Made by a program: the position numbers and the translations under genes
The notes under the pieces: model-generated
The model's database searches: none
Told to the model about the DNA's origin: nothing
The model's input: the letters and a program-made list of their open reading frames with translations, nothing else
In this document: positions 20,229-29,104 of the stretch, in pieces
Layout of the letters: every line of letters begins with the position of its first letter
How positions within the stretch are numbered: position 1 is the stretch's first letter
From: Saccharomycopsis malanga
Lineage: Eukaryota; Ascomycota; Saccharomycetes; Ascoideales; Saccharomycopsidaceae
Assembly (NCBI GenBank): GCA_004014935.1
Contig: CP025323.1
Span: 1,488,001-1,552,000 of the forward strand
DNA: 64,000 nucleotides
Direction of reading: 5' to 3'

Positions 20229-22022
20229 GCAACTTTCTTTGCCGTTGAGGTTTACCCGCTGTCAAGTTTTGATCTTTCCTGAGTAATAACACTAATATAT
20301 ATTCAATAGGTTAAGGAATGTGCTGATTGTTTGATAACTGTTGTACAGCAGTTGTTAAATATAAGTTTTTGTTTAACGGTAATCTCAATGTAGTTTTTAA
20401 ATTGTTAAAATATTTTGTAAATGTACGGAAAGGGTGTCAACCACGGTTGATCCGTATAATGAAGGAGATGTTTTGATTTCAAGTAAATCAAAAAACCTCA
20501 TGCTGAATCGTAAATTAGATGTTCTACTGGTTAATAAGGTGAAAGAATTACCTGTCTGTATCCTTGTGACTTTGGTTGTGTTGGTTATGACCATTGGGTG
20601 GTAAAATCATTGAAAATTTATCTAAATTTCACAAGGAGCCAGTTCATTATGATACAATGTTAAACTTGATGTAAATTAGATATCTAGATCAATGCAATGG
20701 AAGCATATTTTTGCCTCTTTGAGAAATATGCCCAATCAATGTACCACTCTTCGGAATTTGTAAAATATATTTGGAAATTATCAGTTCTCTTCCGACTACT
20801 CTTTAAGAACAATACGAACTGTGTTTATATGAAAACTTCTTGGATACCTACTTGCCTGCTAATAAAACCAGAACAAGTTCATACACATACTCAACCTCTG
20901 ATAAAATCAAAACTTTTGCAGAAAAGCTGCACTAACATCAAAAACAATCAGTCTTCTACAAATTGTATAACAGCGAAAGTTACCAGCGTGTGTAATAACC
21001 AGTGATTTTTTTTTTGTTTGACTGTACTACTATGGCAATTAGCACATTAAATAATTGTTTCTACGGTCAATATATTTTACTTTAAACAACTTGAAAGCTT
21101 ATAATTAGCTTAGGCAAAAGTCAAAATTACATGTTGGAGAAATCTTTCTTTAAAGGTGAGTATAGATAAAATTTAATTTAGTTGAAAATGTAATACAAAT
21201 AATGTAATCGATGTTCACTTTGGCTAGTTTTGTTCTTTTATGATTTTCAAGACAATTTAGTTTTTTTAAAAAAAATAAATAGAAGTTAAATTTTGATTAT
21301 TACAGATATGATCATCTCTTTAAAAATGAAAAATAATGTCATAGTTGAGGCAACAGTTGCATCTCTATACCTTGGAATATCTCTTGTGAGTCTAGAAAAG
21401 AGTTATATTATGGTATTGTGAAGGTTTTTTTTTTTCTTTTTTCAGCAAGGCAGGATGGACTACCAAAGAGACAGGTAATATTATAGATGGTGGAAATTAC
21501 AAGATAATGAACCGGCAGTTCAACGTCTGTTTTACAATGAATTAAGATGTTTCGAGCTTTTTATTTGATGGTGTATTATAATATTGGCCATTGAACTATG
21601 GAAGGATATATTCCAGCTCAATCTAATGAATATTTACCCAATTGGGCAATGATTAAATAGGGCCTCACTTGTTTATTATTTTGTTACCTGCTCTGTTAAA
21701 TTAGTTTTATTTAACGGAATTTTTCTATTATACTACATTCCTAATGTAAGCCTTTTATTAATTTTAGACCATGTTGAGGCATGATGCTGCTACCAGACTT
21801 GAAGATGGCAATGTAATGAAAATTGTTGTCTAGTGACTCAGTTAAAAGTTACCAGTTGCTTGATTTATACTCCATATTTTTTTCTTCAAAAAAGCATTAT
21901 AGTGAGGTGCTATAATAAGAGTCTTTAAGTCACGTTGCGACATCACCAATTTTCATACTAAATAGTTCACTCTTGCCGAACAGATAATAGGTTTTGCCGA
22001 ACACATCAACAAAACAGCGAGA
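20229..22022. other. 1.8-kb INH1/PEX8 intergenic, no confident gene
   Basis: AT-rich. A 102-codon frame at 20697 has no recognisable domain. Short intron-like blocks (GTGAGT ... CAG) occur at 21140-21830 and are discussed as a weak small-gene candidate. No SINE or LTR copy is seen here. Confidence 0.4.
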
Positions 22023-24077
22023 ATGACCAATTTAGGCCCAGAGGGCCAGAAGCTGCTTGACCAGATGAGTCAGCAGGCTGTGACTTCCTATACGGCCACG
22101 TCGGTGGAGGATTCACAGATTGAATATTTGATAGCCTCGTTAAGGAATCAAAATTCGATAGAACCCAAACTTTTATTGCTGAATGTTGCCTACTATTTAC
22201 CCTTGGCGAAACTGGAGACACATGTGAGTGCTATAGTGGATGCTTTGTTGGCGTCGCCCAAGTATTTTGCGGGTGGTCTTCAATGTAGTTTTGAAGACGC
22301 ATACATGATAATTGAAGCATTCAATGTGATTTTTGAGAAGAAAATTCTAATCTCTGTACCAACTGTTTCTTTAACCTCTTTCTATAATAGTGTTCTCCGG
22401 GGTGTATTGGTCTATGAAAATGCGGCGTGGATCAATTGGTTGAAGCAAAACTTGCTTATTGCGGGTATAATGTTGGCCAAATCTACTTTGGACCAGTACA
22501 AGACTCCAGAGCAAGCGCCTTTTTTCAAACAGTTTGACCAGAAAGTCCTGAACATGTTTGTACGTAACTTCAACAACATTGCCACGTATCAAAATAGCAA
22601 TACAGTAAAAGCATTGAATATTGTAGCTCTTGCCTGTGTATTTCCGGTGTTGACGGACAATCTCAAGAAGAAAGTAAACCATAAGGAAGTATGTACTGTT
22701 GGGCTTGATTTGCTATTGAAATCTCCCTATGGGCTTGCTAATGGTCATCAGTTGGGCGCTAGTGTGGATCAGAAGCCTGTAATGAAAGTATTTAGTAAAT
22801 TGTCTATTTTAATAGAAAAGTCTGTCTTTGAACTAGGGATTCTAGCAGTCGATGATCTGTTCAAAGCTCTCAGTCATGGTCTACGGTCTATGGTTGAATT
22901 TTCGGCTACATTACACCAATTGTGTGATACCAGCGTTTCTCTGTCTGATTTGTACTGGAATCAGCTCAAACAAATTCTTTTCGCTACCGTAATTATCCTA
23001 CAGGGTTATATCAATTTGGCTCTATCGACAACAGCGCTTAAACCTGCTGGATTTTCGATGAATTTGTTCAGTAGACGATCCTCTCGTTCTACCCAGCGAG
23101 AATTCTACCGCTATATGGCGGTGTCAGCACTAAAAATATTGTTCCATGAACACTTTATCGTCGATCGTATTGGTGTGGGCGGCTTCCAGGCATACAAATT
23201 GGTGTATTTCATTGCCACCGAAACACTTGTACAAACCGCTTACACTACAGACCAACTGCCCATAGGAGAAGAGCTAAGCGATTTCTTTATCGTCAATACA
23301 AGATTTAATAACTTGGTCACCGATACAATGGCTAGGTCCAAGATTGCATTCTTATTAAGCTATTGGGAAACATTAGTTCTCTTTTGCTCTCCGCGTTACT
23401 ACGATACTGTTATTATGCCCTTGACATCGGAATTTATTGGCAAACCTTACAAAACAGTAAACTTTGATGCTGTTGGCGCCACGCGGTCACTTGTAGAAGC
23501 TTCCCATGCTGTCAAGCTAAACAGCTTTCTGTTGGAAAGACTAGCAAAAACCAACACTCGCTACATTATACCCTACTTGGACATTGTTCTCAGACAATAT
23601 CCGCAAGTTTTGAGCTCGCGCCAGTTGCTATTAGCTACCGAGGCCATTGCAGGGCATGTGCATGCAGATGGCATCATAGGAAAGCACGACCCACACTTGC
23701 AGGACATGATGTTGAACAAGCTTTTTTCAAAGGTGCTGGGGACCTCTGCTGGTCATAAAGTGGTTGATTTATTTACCAAAGACTTGAAAAAGGAAACCAA
23801 AGAACTACAACCAGATGACAATAATGACCCACCTACTACAAAAACATCATTTATTGCAGCATTTATTAAAACAATTCCCTACATTGCAGTGTCCCAAGTT
23901 GAGTTTTGGCTTCAGAAATTGTATGTTGAGATTACCCGCCGCTGCACGCCAGAGGAACGTGCATACTGCGAGCAGATTCTATGGAATAGTATCGCGAACG
24001 AGCTAGGACTTTCGAGAGCAGACATTGGCATTCAATGGTGGTATACGCGGGATATTGATTGTACCAGCCATCTTTAG
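22023..24077 (+). CDS. PEX8: Peroxin Pex8
   Basis: Intraperoxisomal peripheral membrane protein linking the docking and RING complexes of the matrix-protein importomer; 684 residues. Matches to Pex8 are visible at the N-terminus (IEYLIASL, NVAYYLPLAKLETHVSAIVDAL), in the middle (HFIVDRIGVGGFQAYKLVYF) and at the C-terminus (GIQWWYTR). The last three residues are SHL, an unusual but plausible PTS1 signal; S. cerevisiae Pex8 ends SKL. The protein is otherwise alpha-helical without obvious membrane segments. CTG codons occur several times near the start (for example in KLLDQ and AKLETH), so those residues may be serine if the CUG-Ser code applies. Confidence 0.9.
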   Translation: MTNLGPEGQKLLDQMSQQAVTSYTATSVEDSQIEYLIASLRNQNSIEPKLLLLNVAYYLPLAKLETHVSAIVDALLASPKYFAGGLQCSFEDAYMIIEAFNVIFEKKILISVPTVSLTSFYNSVLRGVLVYENAAWINWLKQNLLIAGIMLAKSTLDQYKTPEQAPFFKQFDQKVLNMFVRNFNNIATYQNSNTVKALNIVALACVFPVLTDNLKKKVNHKEVCTVGLDLLLKSPYGLANGHQLGASVDQKPVMKVFSKLSILIEKSVFELGILAVDDLFKALSHGLRSMVEFSATLHQLCDTSVSLSDLYWNQLKQILFATVIILQGYINLALSTTALKPAGFSMNLFSRRSSRSTQREFYRYMAVSALKILFHEHFIVDRIGVGGFQAYKLVYFIATETLVQTAYTTDQLPIGEELSDFFIVNTRFNNLVTDTMARSKIAFLLSYWETLVLFCSPRYYDTVIMPLTSEFIGKPYKTVNFDAVGATRSLVEASHAVKLNSFLLERLAKTNTRYIIPYLDIVLRQYPQVLSSRQLLLATEAIAGHVHADGIIGKHDPHLQDMMLNKLFSKVLGTSAGHKVVDLFTKDLKKETKELQPDDNNDPPTTKTSFIAAFIKTIPYIAVSQVEFWLQKLYVEITRRCTPEERAYCEQILWNSIANELGLSRADIGIQWWYTRDIDCTSHL

Positions 24078-24159
24078 AGTATTGTTAATCGAATATTTGT
24101 TGAGTGCTTTTTGTAGATGACAGTGAGTGAAATGGGAATACTCGGGCACGTGAGTTGGG

Positions 24160-24291
24160 GAAGGTTCTAGAAATTGACGTATTGGGAAATGTTGCAGGTT
24201 GGCGGGGGTGGAAGGTTCTAGAAATTGACGTATTGAGAAAGGTTGCAGGTTGGCGGGGGCGGCATTAGGACGTGCAGCGAAGGTTCTAGAA
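24160..24291 (+). promoter_or_regulatory. Three perfect heat-shock elements in the HSP70 promoter
   Basis: GAAGGTTCTAGAA, a perfect three-unit nGAAnnTTCnnGAA element, occurs at 24160-24172, 24211-24223 and 24279-24291. Each is followed by the same ATTGACGTATTG-like sequence, so the promoter grew by duplication of a 50-70-bp block. Strong Hsf1 control of the downstream HSP70 is the natural reading. Confidence 0.9.
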
Positions 24292-24381
24292 ATTGACATA
24301 TTGAGAGATGATCCAGATTGGCCAGTGATTCCGAGATTGCCAGAAAGTTCTGATGGGTAATAAGGAAGGGCGTAATTTGGG

Positions 24382-24389
24382 TATATAAG
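24382..24389 (+). promoter_or_regulatory. TATA box of the HSP70 gene
   Basis: TATATAAG lies 91 bp after the last heat-shock element and 182 bp before the ATG. Confidence 0.75.
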
Positions 24390-24467
24390 GAGGGGGATAA
24401 TTGAGAGTTTTTGAATGAAAGTGTAATCAACAAGAATTTGAATTACTAACAATTTATCAGTGATTTT

Positions 24468-24560
24468 ACAAACAATTTTTGACAAACGATTTTTTACAAA
24501 CGATTTTTTACAAACAATTTTTTACAAACAATTTTTGACAAACAATTTTTGACAAATATT
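24468..24560 (+). repeat. 14-bp tandem repeat in the HSP70 5' UTR
   Basis: Seven units of ACAAACAATTTTTG (variants ACAAACGATTTTTT) start every 14 bp from 24468 to 24552 and end just before the ATG at 24571. They should be transcribed as the 5' leader. Confidence 0.92.
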
Positions 24561-24570
24561 CATTATCAAA

Positions 24571-26526
24571 ATGTCCAAAGCTATAGGAATTGATTTGGGT
24601 ACGACGTATTCATGCGTTGCGCACTTTACAAATGATCGAGTTGAGATTATTGCGAACGATCAAGGGAATAGAACGACACCATCGTATGTAGCGTTCACGG
24701 ATAGCGAGCGATTGATAGGAGATGCGGCCAAAAACCAGGCAGCGATCAATCCAAAAAACACAATATTCGATGCGAAGCGGTTGATTGGAAGAAAGTTTGA
24801 CGATCCGGAGGTTGTGAATGATGCCAAGCATTTCCCGTTCAAGGTGATTGATCAAGGCGGAAAGCCAAAGATTGAGGCGGAATTCAAGGGCGAAACCAAA
24901 GTGTTTACGCCAGAGGAGATTTCGTCAATGGTGTTGGGCAAGATGAAGGAGACAGCAGAAGCGTATTTGGGCAGTAGTGTAAAAGACGCGGTGATCACGG
25001 TTCCAGCGTATTTCAACGATTCGCAAAGACAGGCCACCAAGGATGCTGGGTTGATTGCCGGGTTGAACGTATTGCGGATCATCAACGAGCCCACAGCGGC
25101 GGCCATTGCGTATGGGTTGGACAAGAAAGACAGCGGCAAGGGCGAGCACAATGTGTTGATCTTCGATTTGGGCGGCGGAACGTTTGATGTTTCGCTCTTG
25201 TCGATTGACGACGGCATTTTCGAAGTCAAGGCCACCGCAGGCGACACCCATTTGGGCGGCGAGGACTTTGACAACAGATTGGTGAGCCATTTCATCCAGG
25301 AGTTCAAGCGTAAGAACAAGAAGGACTTGTCGGGCAACCAGCGGGCGTTGAGAAGATTGCGGACCGCCTGCGAAAGAGCCAAGAGAACATTGTCCTCGTC
25401 CACACAGACCTCGATCGAGATCGACTCGCTTTACGAGGGTATTGACTTTTACACGTCCATCACCAGAGCCCGCTTCGAGGAATTGTGCGGCGATTTGTTC
25501 AGATCCACCATTGAGCCCGTCGAAAAGGTCTTGAAAGACTCCAAACTCGACAAGTCGTCGGTCCACGAGATTGTGTTGGTCGGCGGGTCCACCCGGATCC
25601 CAAAGATCCAGAAGTTGGTCTCGGACTTCTTCAACGGCAAGGAACCAAACAGATCCATCAATCCCGACGAGGCCGTGGCCTATGGCGCCGCCGTCCAGGC
25701 CGCCATTTTGACCGGCGACACCTCCGCCAAGACCCAGGACTTGCTATTGTTGGACGTCGCCCCCTTGTCCTTGGGCATCGAGACCGCCGGCGGCGTCATG
25801 ACCAAGTTGATCCCTCGAAACTCCACCATCCCAACGAAAAAGTCCGAGACCTTCTCCACCTACGCCGACAACCAGCCGGGCGTCTTGATCCAGGTCTTTG
25901 AAGGCGAGCGCGCCAAAACAAAAGACAACAACTTGTTGGGCAAGTTTGAGTTGTCCGGCATCCCTCCTGCCCCAAGAGGCGTCCCGCAAATCGAAGTCAC
26001 CTTCGACATTGACGCCAATGGTATCTTGAACGTGTCGGCCGTCGAAAAAGGCACCGGCAAATCCTCCAAGATCACCATCACCAACGACAAAGGCAGATTG
26101 TCCAAAGAAGACATTGAAAGAATGGTTTCCGAGGCTGAGAAGTACAAGGAAGAAGACGAAAAAGAAGCTGAGCGTATCCAATCCAAAAACGGTCTTGAAT
26201 CCTACGCCTATTCTTTGAAAAATTCCATTAACGAATCTGGCTTTAAAGAAAAAGTCAGTGCCGACGATATTCACACTTTGACAAACGCAGTCGACCAAAC
26301 CGTAGATTGGTTGGACAACAATACCACCGCCACTACCGAGGAATATAAAGATAAACAAAAGGATTTGGAAGGTATTGCCAACCCAATCATGGCCAAGTTC
26401 TACCAAGCCGGTGGTGCTGGTGGTGCTGGTGCTGCTCCTGGCGGTTTCCCAGGTTCTGGTGCTGCTTCTGGTTCTGCTCCTGGCACTGCTGATGCTTCTG
26501 GTCCAACTGTTGAAGAAGTTGACTAG
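24571..26526 (+). CDS. SSA: Cytosolic HSP70 chaperone, Ssa type
   Basis: A 651-residue Ssa-type HSP70. The ATPase domain starts [19 protein letters not shown] and contains [14 protein letters not shown] and [14 protein letters not shown]. The linker [13 protein letters not shown] leads into the substrate-binding domain, the helical lid, a Gly/Ala-rich tail and the C-terminal EEVD that binds TPR co-chaperones. It assists folding, translocation and disaggregation in the cytosol. Three heat-shock elements and a TATA box upstream indicate a heat-inducible paralogue. I cannot tell which Ssa paralogue this is. No CTG codon was seen in the frame. Copies of its last codons and 3' flank occur at 26789 and 63347. 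Confidence 0.97.
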   Translation: MSKAIGIDLGTTYSCVAHFTNDRVEIIANDQGNRTTPSYVAFTDSERLIGDAAKNQAAINPKNTIFDAKRLIGRKFDDPEVVNDAKHFPFKVIDQGGKPKIEAEFKGETKVFTPEEISSMVLGKMKETAEAYLGSSVKDAVITVPAYFNDSQRQATKDAGLIAGLNVLRIINEPTAAAIAYGLDKKDSGKGEHNVLIFDLGGGTFDVSLLSIDDGIFEVKATAGDTHLGGEDFDNRLVSHFIQEFKRKNKKDLSGNQRALRRLRTACERAKRTLSSSTQTSIEIDSLYEGIDFYTSITRARFEELCGDLFRSTIEPVEKVLKDSKLDKSSVHEIVLVGGSTRIPKIQKLVSDFFNGKEPNRSINPDEAVAYGAAVQAAILTGDTSAKTQDLLLLDVAPLSLGIETAGGVMTKLIPRNSTIPTKKSETFSTYADNQPGVLIQVFEGERAKTKDNNLLGKFELSGIPPAPRGVPQIEVTFDIDANGILNVSAVEKGTGKSSKITITNDKGRLSKEDIERMVSEAEKYKEEDEKEAERIQSKNGLESYAYSLKNSINESGFKEKVSADDIHTLTNAVDQTVDWLDNNTTATTEEYKDKQKDLEGIANPIMAKFYQAGGAGGAGAAPGGFPGSGAASGSAPGTADASGPTVEEVD

Positions 26527-26676
26527 GTTTTTTATAACAGTTTTTGTTATTAGCTATTTTTATGATTTATGTTAATAGGGCTTTGAAATATAATATACAA
26601 ATTGGTTTTAAAAGTGGTTGTAGTTGGTTGATGATAGTGAGTGATGATAGTATGTGAATAATCATATATTTCCAGT

Positions 26677-26730
26677 CACCACTGGGCCGTATGGCTCAGT
26701 AGTCAGTCCTCTGTAGAAGAGAAAAAAGTT
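26677..26730 (+). mobile_element. SINE head fragment
   Basis: CCACTGGGCCGTATGGCTCA then GTAGTCAGTCCTCTGTAGAAGAGAAAA: the 5' hairpin and A box of the family, cut before the B box. Confidence 0.75.
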
Positions 26731-26788
26731 ATTAGCTTCAATCTAGATAATTAGTGATAATATACCTTATAACTATGAAAGGGATTCT

Positions 26789-26863
26789 GTTAAAGAAGTT
26801 GACTAGGTTTTCTATAACAGTTTCTGTTACTAGCTATTTTTTATGATTTATGTTTATTGGGCT
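26789..26863 (+). pseudogene. Copy of the HSP70 3' end (last codons plus 3' flank)
   Basis: TGTTAAAGAAGTTGACTAGG and the following 55 bp match 26509-26582, the last codons, stop and 3' flank of the HSP70 gene, 280 bp upstream. Divergence is only a few bases. It runs straight into a minus-strand SINE tail. Confidence 0.85.
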
Positions 26864-27046
26864 TTAATAATAATAACCTTATATTTCAAGCCCAGTACAT
26901 ATCTGTTCCGTAAATACGCAAAGGACTTGGAAAAACTTGGTGATTTAAACCCATCACTATCCTTTTGATCATAGTTGGCTCACCCATGTTCCTATTAGGT
27001 CTTTTTTCTCTTTTCTGAGAACACTGACCACTGAGCCAAATGGCCC
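26864..27046 (-). mobile_element. Short-form SINE, full length
   Basis: Right to left: hairpin head CCACTGGGCCATTTGGCTCA, A box, AGAGAAAAAAGACCTAATAGGAACATGGGTGAGCC (no intact B box), GATCAAAAGGAT, and tail TGTACTGGGCTTGAAATATAAGG with ATT. About 180 bp; it lacks the middle body of longer copies. Confidence 0.8.
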
Positions 27047-27090
27047 AGTGGCCTAATAATACTAATAATACTAAATTCGTCCCCTACGTT

Positions 27091-27802
27091 TCACAACAGA
27101 CTTGTTCTGTAAATAGGTAATGGACGCCTTGTAGCCTTGGGCCACCACTTTGTCGCTTGTCTACCAAGTGTTTTACTGAATACAGACTTTCTTTTCAACA
27201 TGTAAATGTCATCTTCTGCATCCAGAGAGCCACCACCAGGGCCTTTTTTCTGGCGTTTAAGTTCAGGCAGTTCAACATCAGAATCAATAAACGAAAGAGT
27301 TTTTTTGATAAAAAATTCATCCAACTCAATTTTTCGCTTTATCTGAGTGGTGTCTTTATTTGTCTCGCCATCACTGTCACGGCCAAACATAAATCTTTCG
27401 CCAAAACACTCACGAAACCCATAAGTGTTAGTTTCTTCAGCAATAAATTCAAAAAAACGCCCCAGTTTTCTTCTGTGTACTCAATTCAACCACTCCTTGG
27501 TTTTCCATGATTCGTTTGTCTTGTCGTGCTTTACGTAACTGACGGAACCGCATTATTGCTTCATCATCAATCTCCAAGTAATTAGTAGGCCCTTTTCTGC
27601 CTAAACCTCCAGTTTCAACGTCCCGTTGCAACTTTTCAATCATCTCTTGATCATTAGCAAGATCCTCACTATCAGCAGCATCAATATCTTCATGATCATG
27701 GCCTGTTTTGAATTCACCATTATCAAATGATGGTTCAACATTGCTTATATCGACTGTAGCTACGTCTTCCAGACCAAAGTCTAGTACTTTACAATCATTC
27801 AA
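27091..27802 (-). pseudogene. MRC1: MRC1 C-terminal fragment with frameshift, first codons SINE-derived
   Basis: Two frames together encode about 235 residues. The first (27802-27449) has an acidic stretch, then MIEKLQRDVETGGLGRKG, a dibasic NYLEIDDEAIMRF block and AFF. A T7 run at about 27449-27455 shifts the frame; the second frame continues FIAEETNTYG and ends with a LDEFFIKKTLSF block, IYMLKRKSVFSKTLG and a Trp-rich tail. These resemble the C-terminal region of Mrc1/claspin, the replication-checkpoint mediator, whose full length is over 1,000 residues, so the rest is missing. The first dozen or so codons coincide with sequence also found in a SINE at 63574-63640, so this start is not native. 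Family assignment is from pattern recognition. Confidence 0.65.
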
Positions 27803-27912
27803 TTAAGAATATTAAAATGAATATTGGGGTCCCACTGGGTTTTATCAATTCCCTTTAGACATTATGGGTATACATGAAACCAATATTTACTGGGTTTGAA
27901 ATACAAGGTATT
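27771..27912 (+). mobile_element. SINE 3' half fused to the MRC1 fragment
   Basis: Begins AGACCAAAGTCTAGTACTTT as in the full SINE at 63421-63712, then CCACTGGGTTTTATC, CCCTTTAGACAT and the tail signature TTTACTGGGTTTGAAATACA. The 5' half is absent and the MRC1 fragment takes its place. Confidence 0.75.
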
Positions 27913-27943
27913 GTTTAATCTGCCTATATACAAAATGCCTTAC

Positions 27944-28790
27944 TATTCCCCAGTGGCCAAGTTGGTTAGGCCATGCGCCACACAAAATAGTGCAGAATAG
28001 TGCAGAATAGTGCAGAAAAACAAGTGTGGCGTTCCTCACTTGGGGTTTTTGGACTCGATTCGCGCTGTTGACGTTTTGGAGTAATTATCAAACATTTTAT
28101 TGAATTACATCAGTGGTATCCACGTTAATTTGTTTTGAAAAAGCATCCGCAAACATCCTGAATTTTTTCGCTATATTATAGTACTGCTTATAATAAAACA
28201 AACTAGATTTTCGAATGAATATTTGACATAACGGAAAAATGCCAATTTTGAGAAAAATTTGATTCTTTCAAGTCATATTCTAGAGTCTTTACAGCAAACC
28301 AAACCATACAAAAATTATATTTCTATACTCTTTAAATCCTATAGTTTTATAGCATGTAATTTGTTTTGAGATTTGGCTTTTACATAATATTTATTAGTGA
28401 AACAGTATCATTTTATCGAAAATATTACATAAATCGCTTGAAATCTTGGTTTTCACCTCTCAAGGAGACTCTGTCTATCTCTTGACGTTTTTTCATAGTT
28501 TTTCATTTCTTTTAGTTTTATTTGCGTTTCCTCCAGCGTTTAGCTGAGCTTTTATTCCAAAGAAACACGCATTGCAAGAGCCAAAAAAATGTATGATTTA
28601 TTGGAGGCACTCAGACGAACTTGTATTCAATAATAAATCACTATATATTGTCAATCTAGTACATTTCAATTTCTGCTATACATTTAATGTTTTATGGAGC
28701 CCGGTAAAGCGTAATGTGCTTATTGATAAGTTTTATGCCTCGGTTCAAACGATTCCGTATTCCTATTGAAGGTAAAGTTTATAATTGAAA
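27944..28790 (+). repeat. 1-kb tRNA-headed repeat, copy B (3' truncated)
   Basis: Head with TGGCCAAGTTGGTTAGGCC, stem GCGCCACAC/GTGTGGCG and three 10-nt units, then the conserved body through CGGTAAAGCGTAATGTGC. It stops near GATTCCGTATTCCTATTGAA, about 230 bp short of copies A and E, where a SINE follows. Confidence 0.85.
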
Positions 28791-28796
28791 ACAATC

Positions 28797-28998
28797 ATTG
28801 TATGGTGTAGCAAAATTCAACTTCGGGATACACTGGAATATCTATGGAGCTCTGCAAAGAGAAAAAGACCCAACAGGAACATGGGCGAGAATATTATGAT
28901 AAAAAGGATAGTGATGGGTTTAAATCACCCATTTTTTCCAAGTCCTTTGCGTATTTACAAAACTGACATGTACTGGGCTTGAAATAAAAGGGATTATT
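28797..28998 (+). mobile_element. Degenerate SINE
   Basis: Has AAGAGAAAAAGACCCAACAG, GAACATGGGCGAGAATATTATGAT, CCAAGTCCTTTGCG and the tail TGTACTGGGCTTGAAATAAA. The head hairpin is lost. Confidence 0.65.
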
Positions 28999-29104
28999 TG
29001 ATAGATAAACATACATTAAAGTCAAAGTACCAGAAGGATCGTAAAAATCAAAAATCGTGAAAAAAAATTAGAAAAAGACATGACATTTTAGAAAGGAGAA
29101 GCAA

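Noticed and set aside
20697-21005. 102-codon ORF between INH1 and PEX8
   Set aside because: No start context, domain or composition suggests a gene; AT-rich chance frame.
24444-24460. TACTAAC ... CAG before the HSP70 ATG as a 5' UTR intron end
   Set aside because: The branch-like site is good, but no 5' splice site lies between the TATA box and it; probably coincidental.
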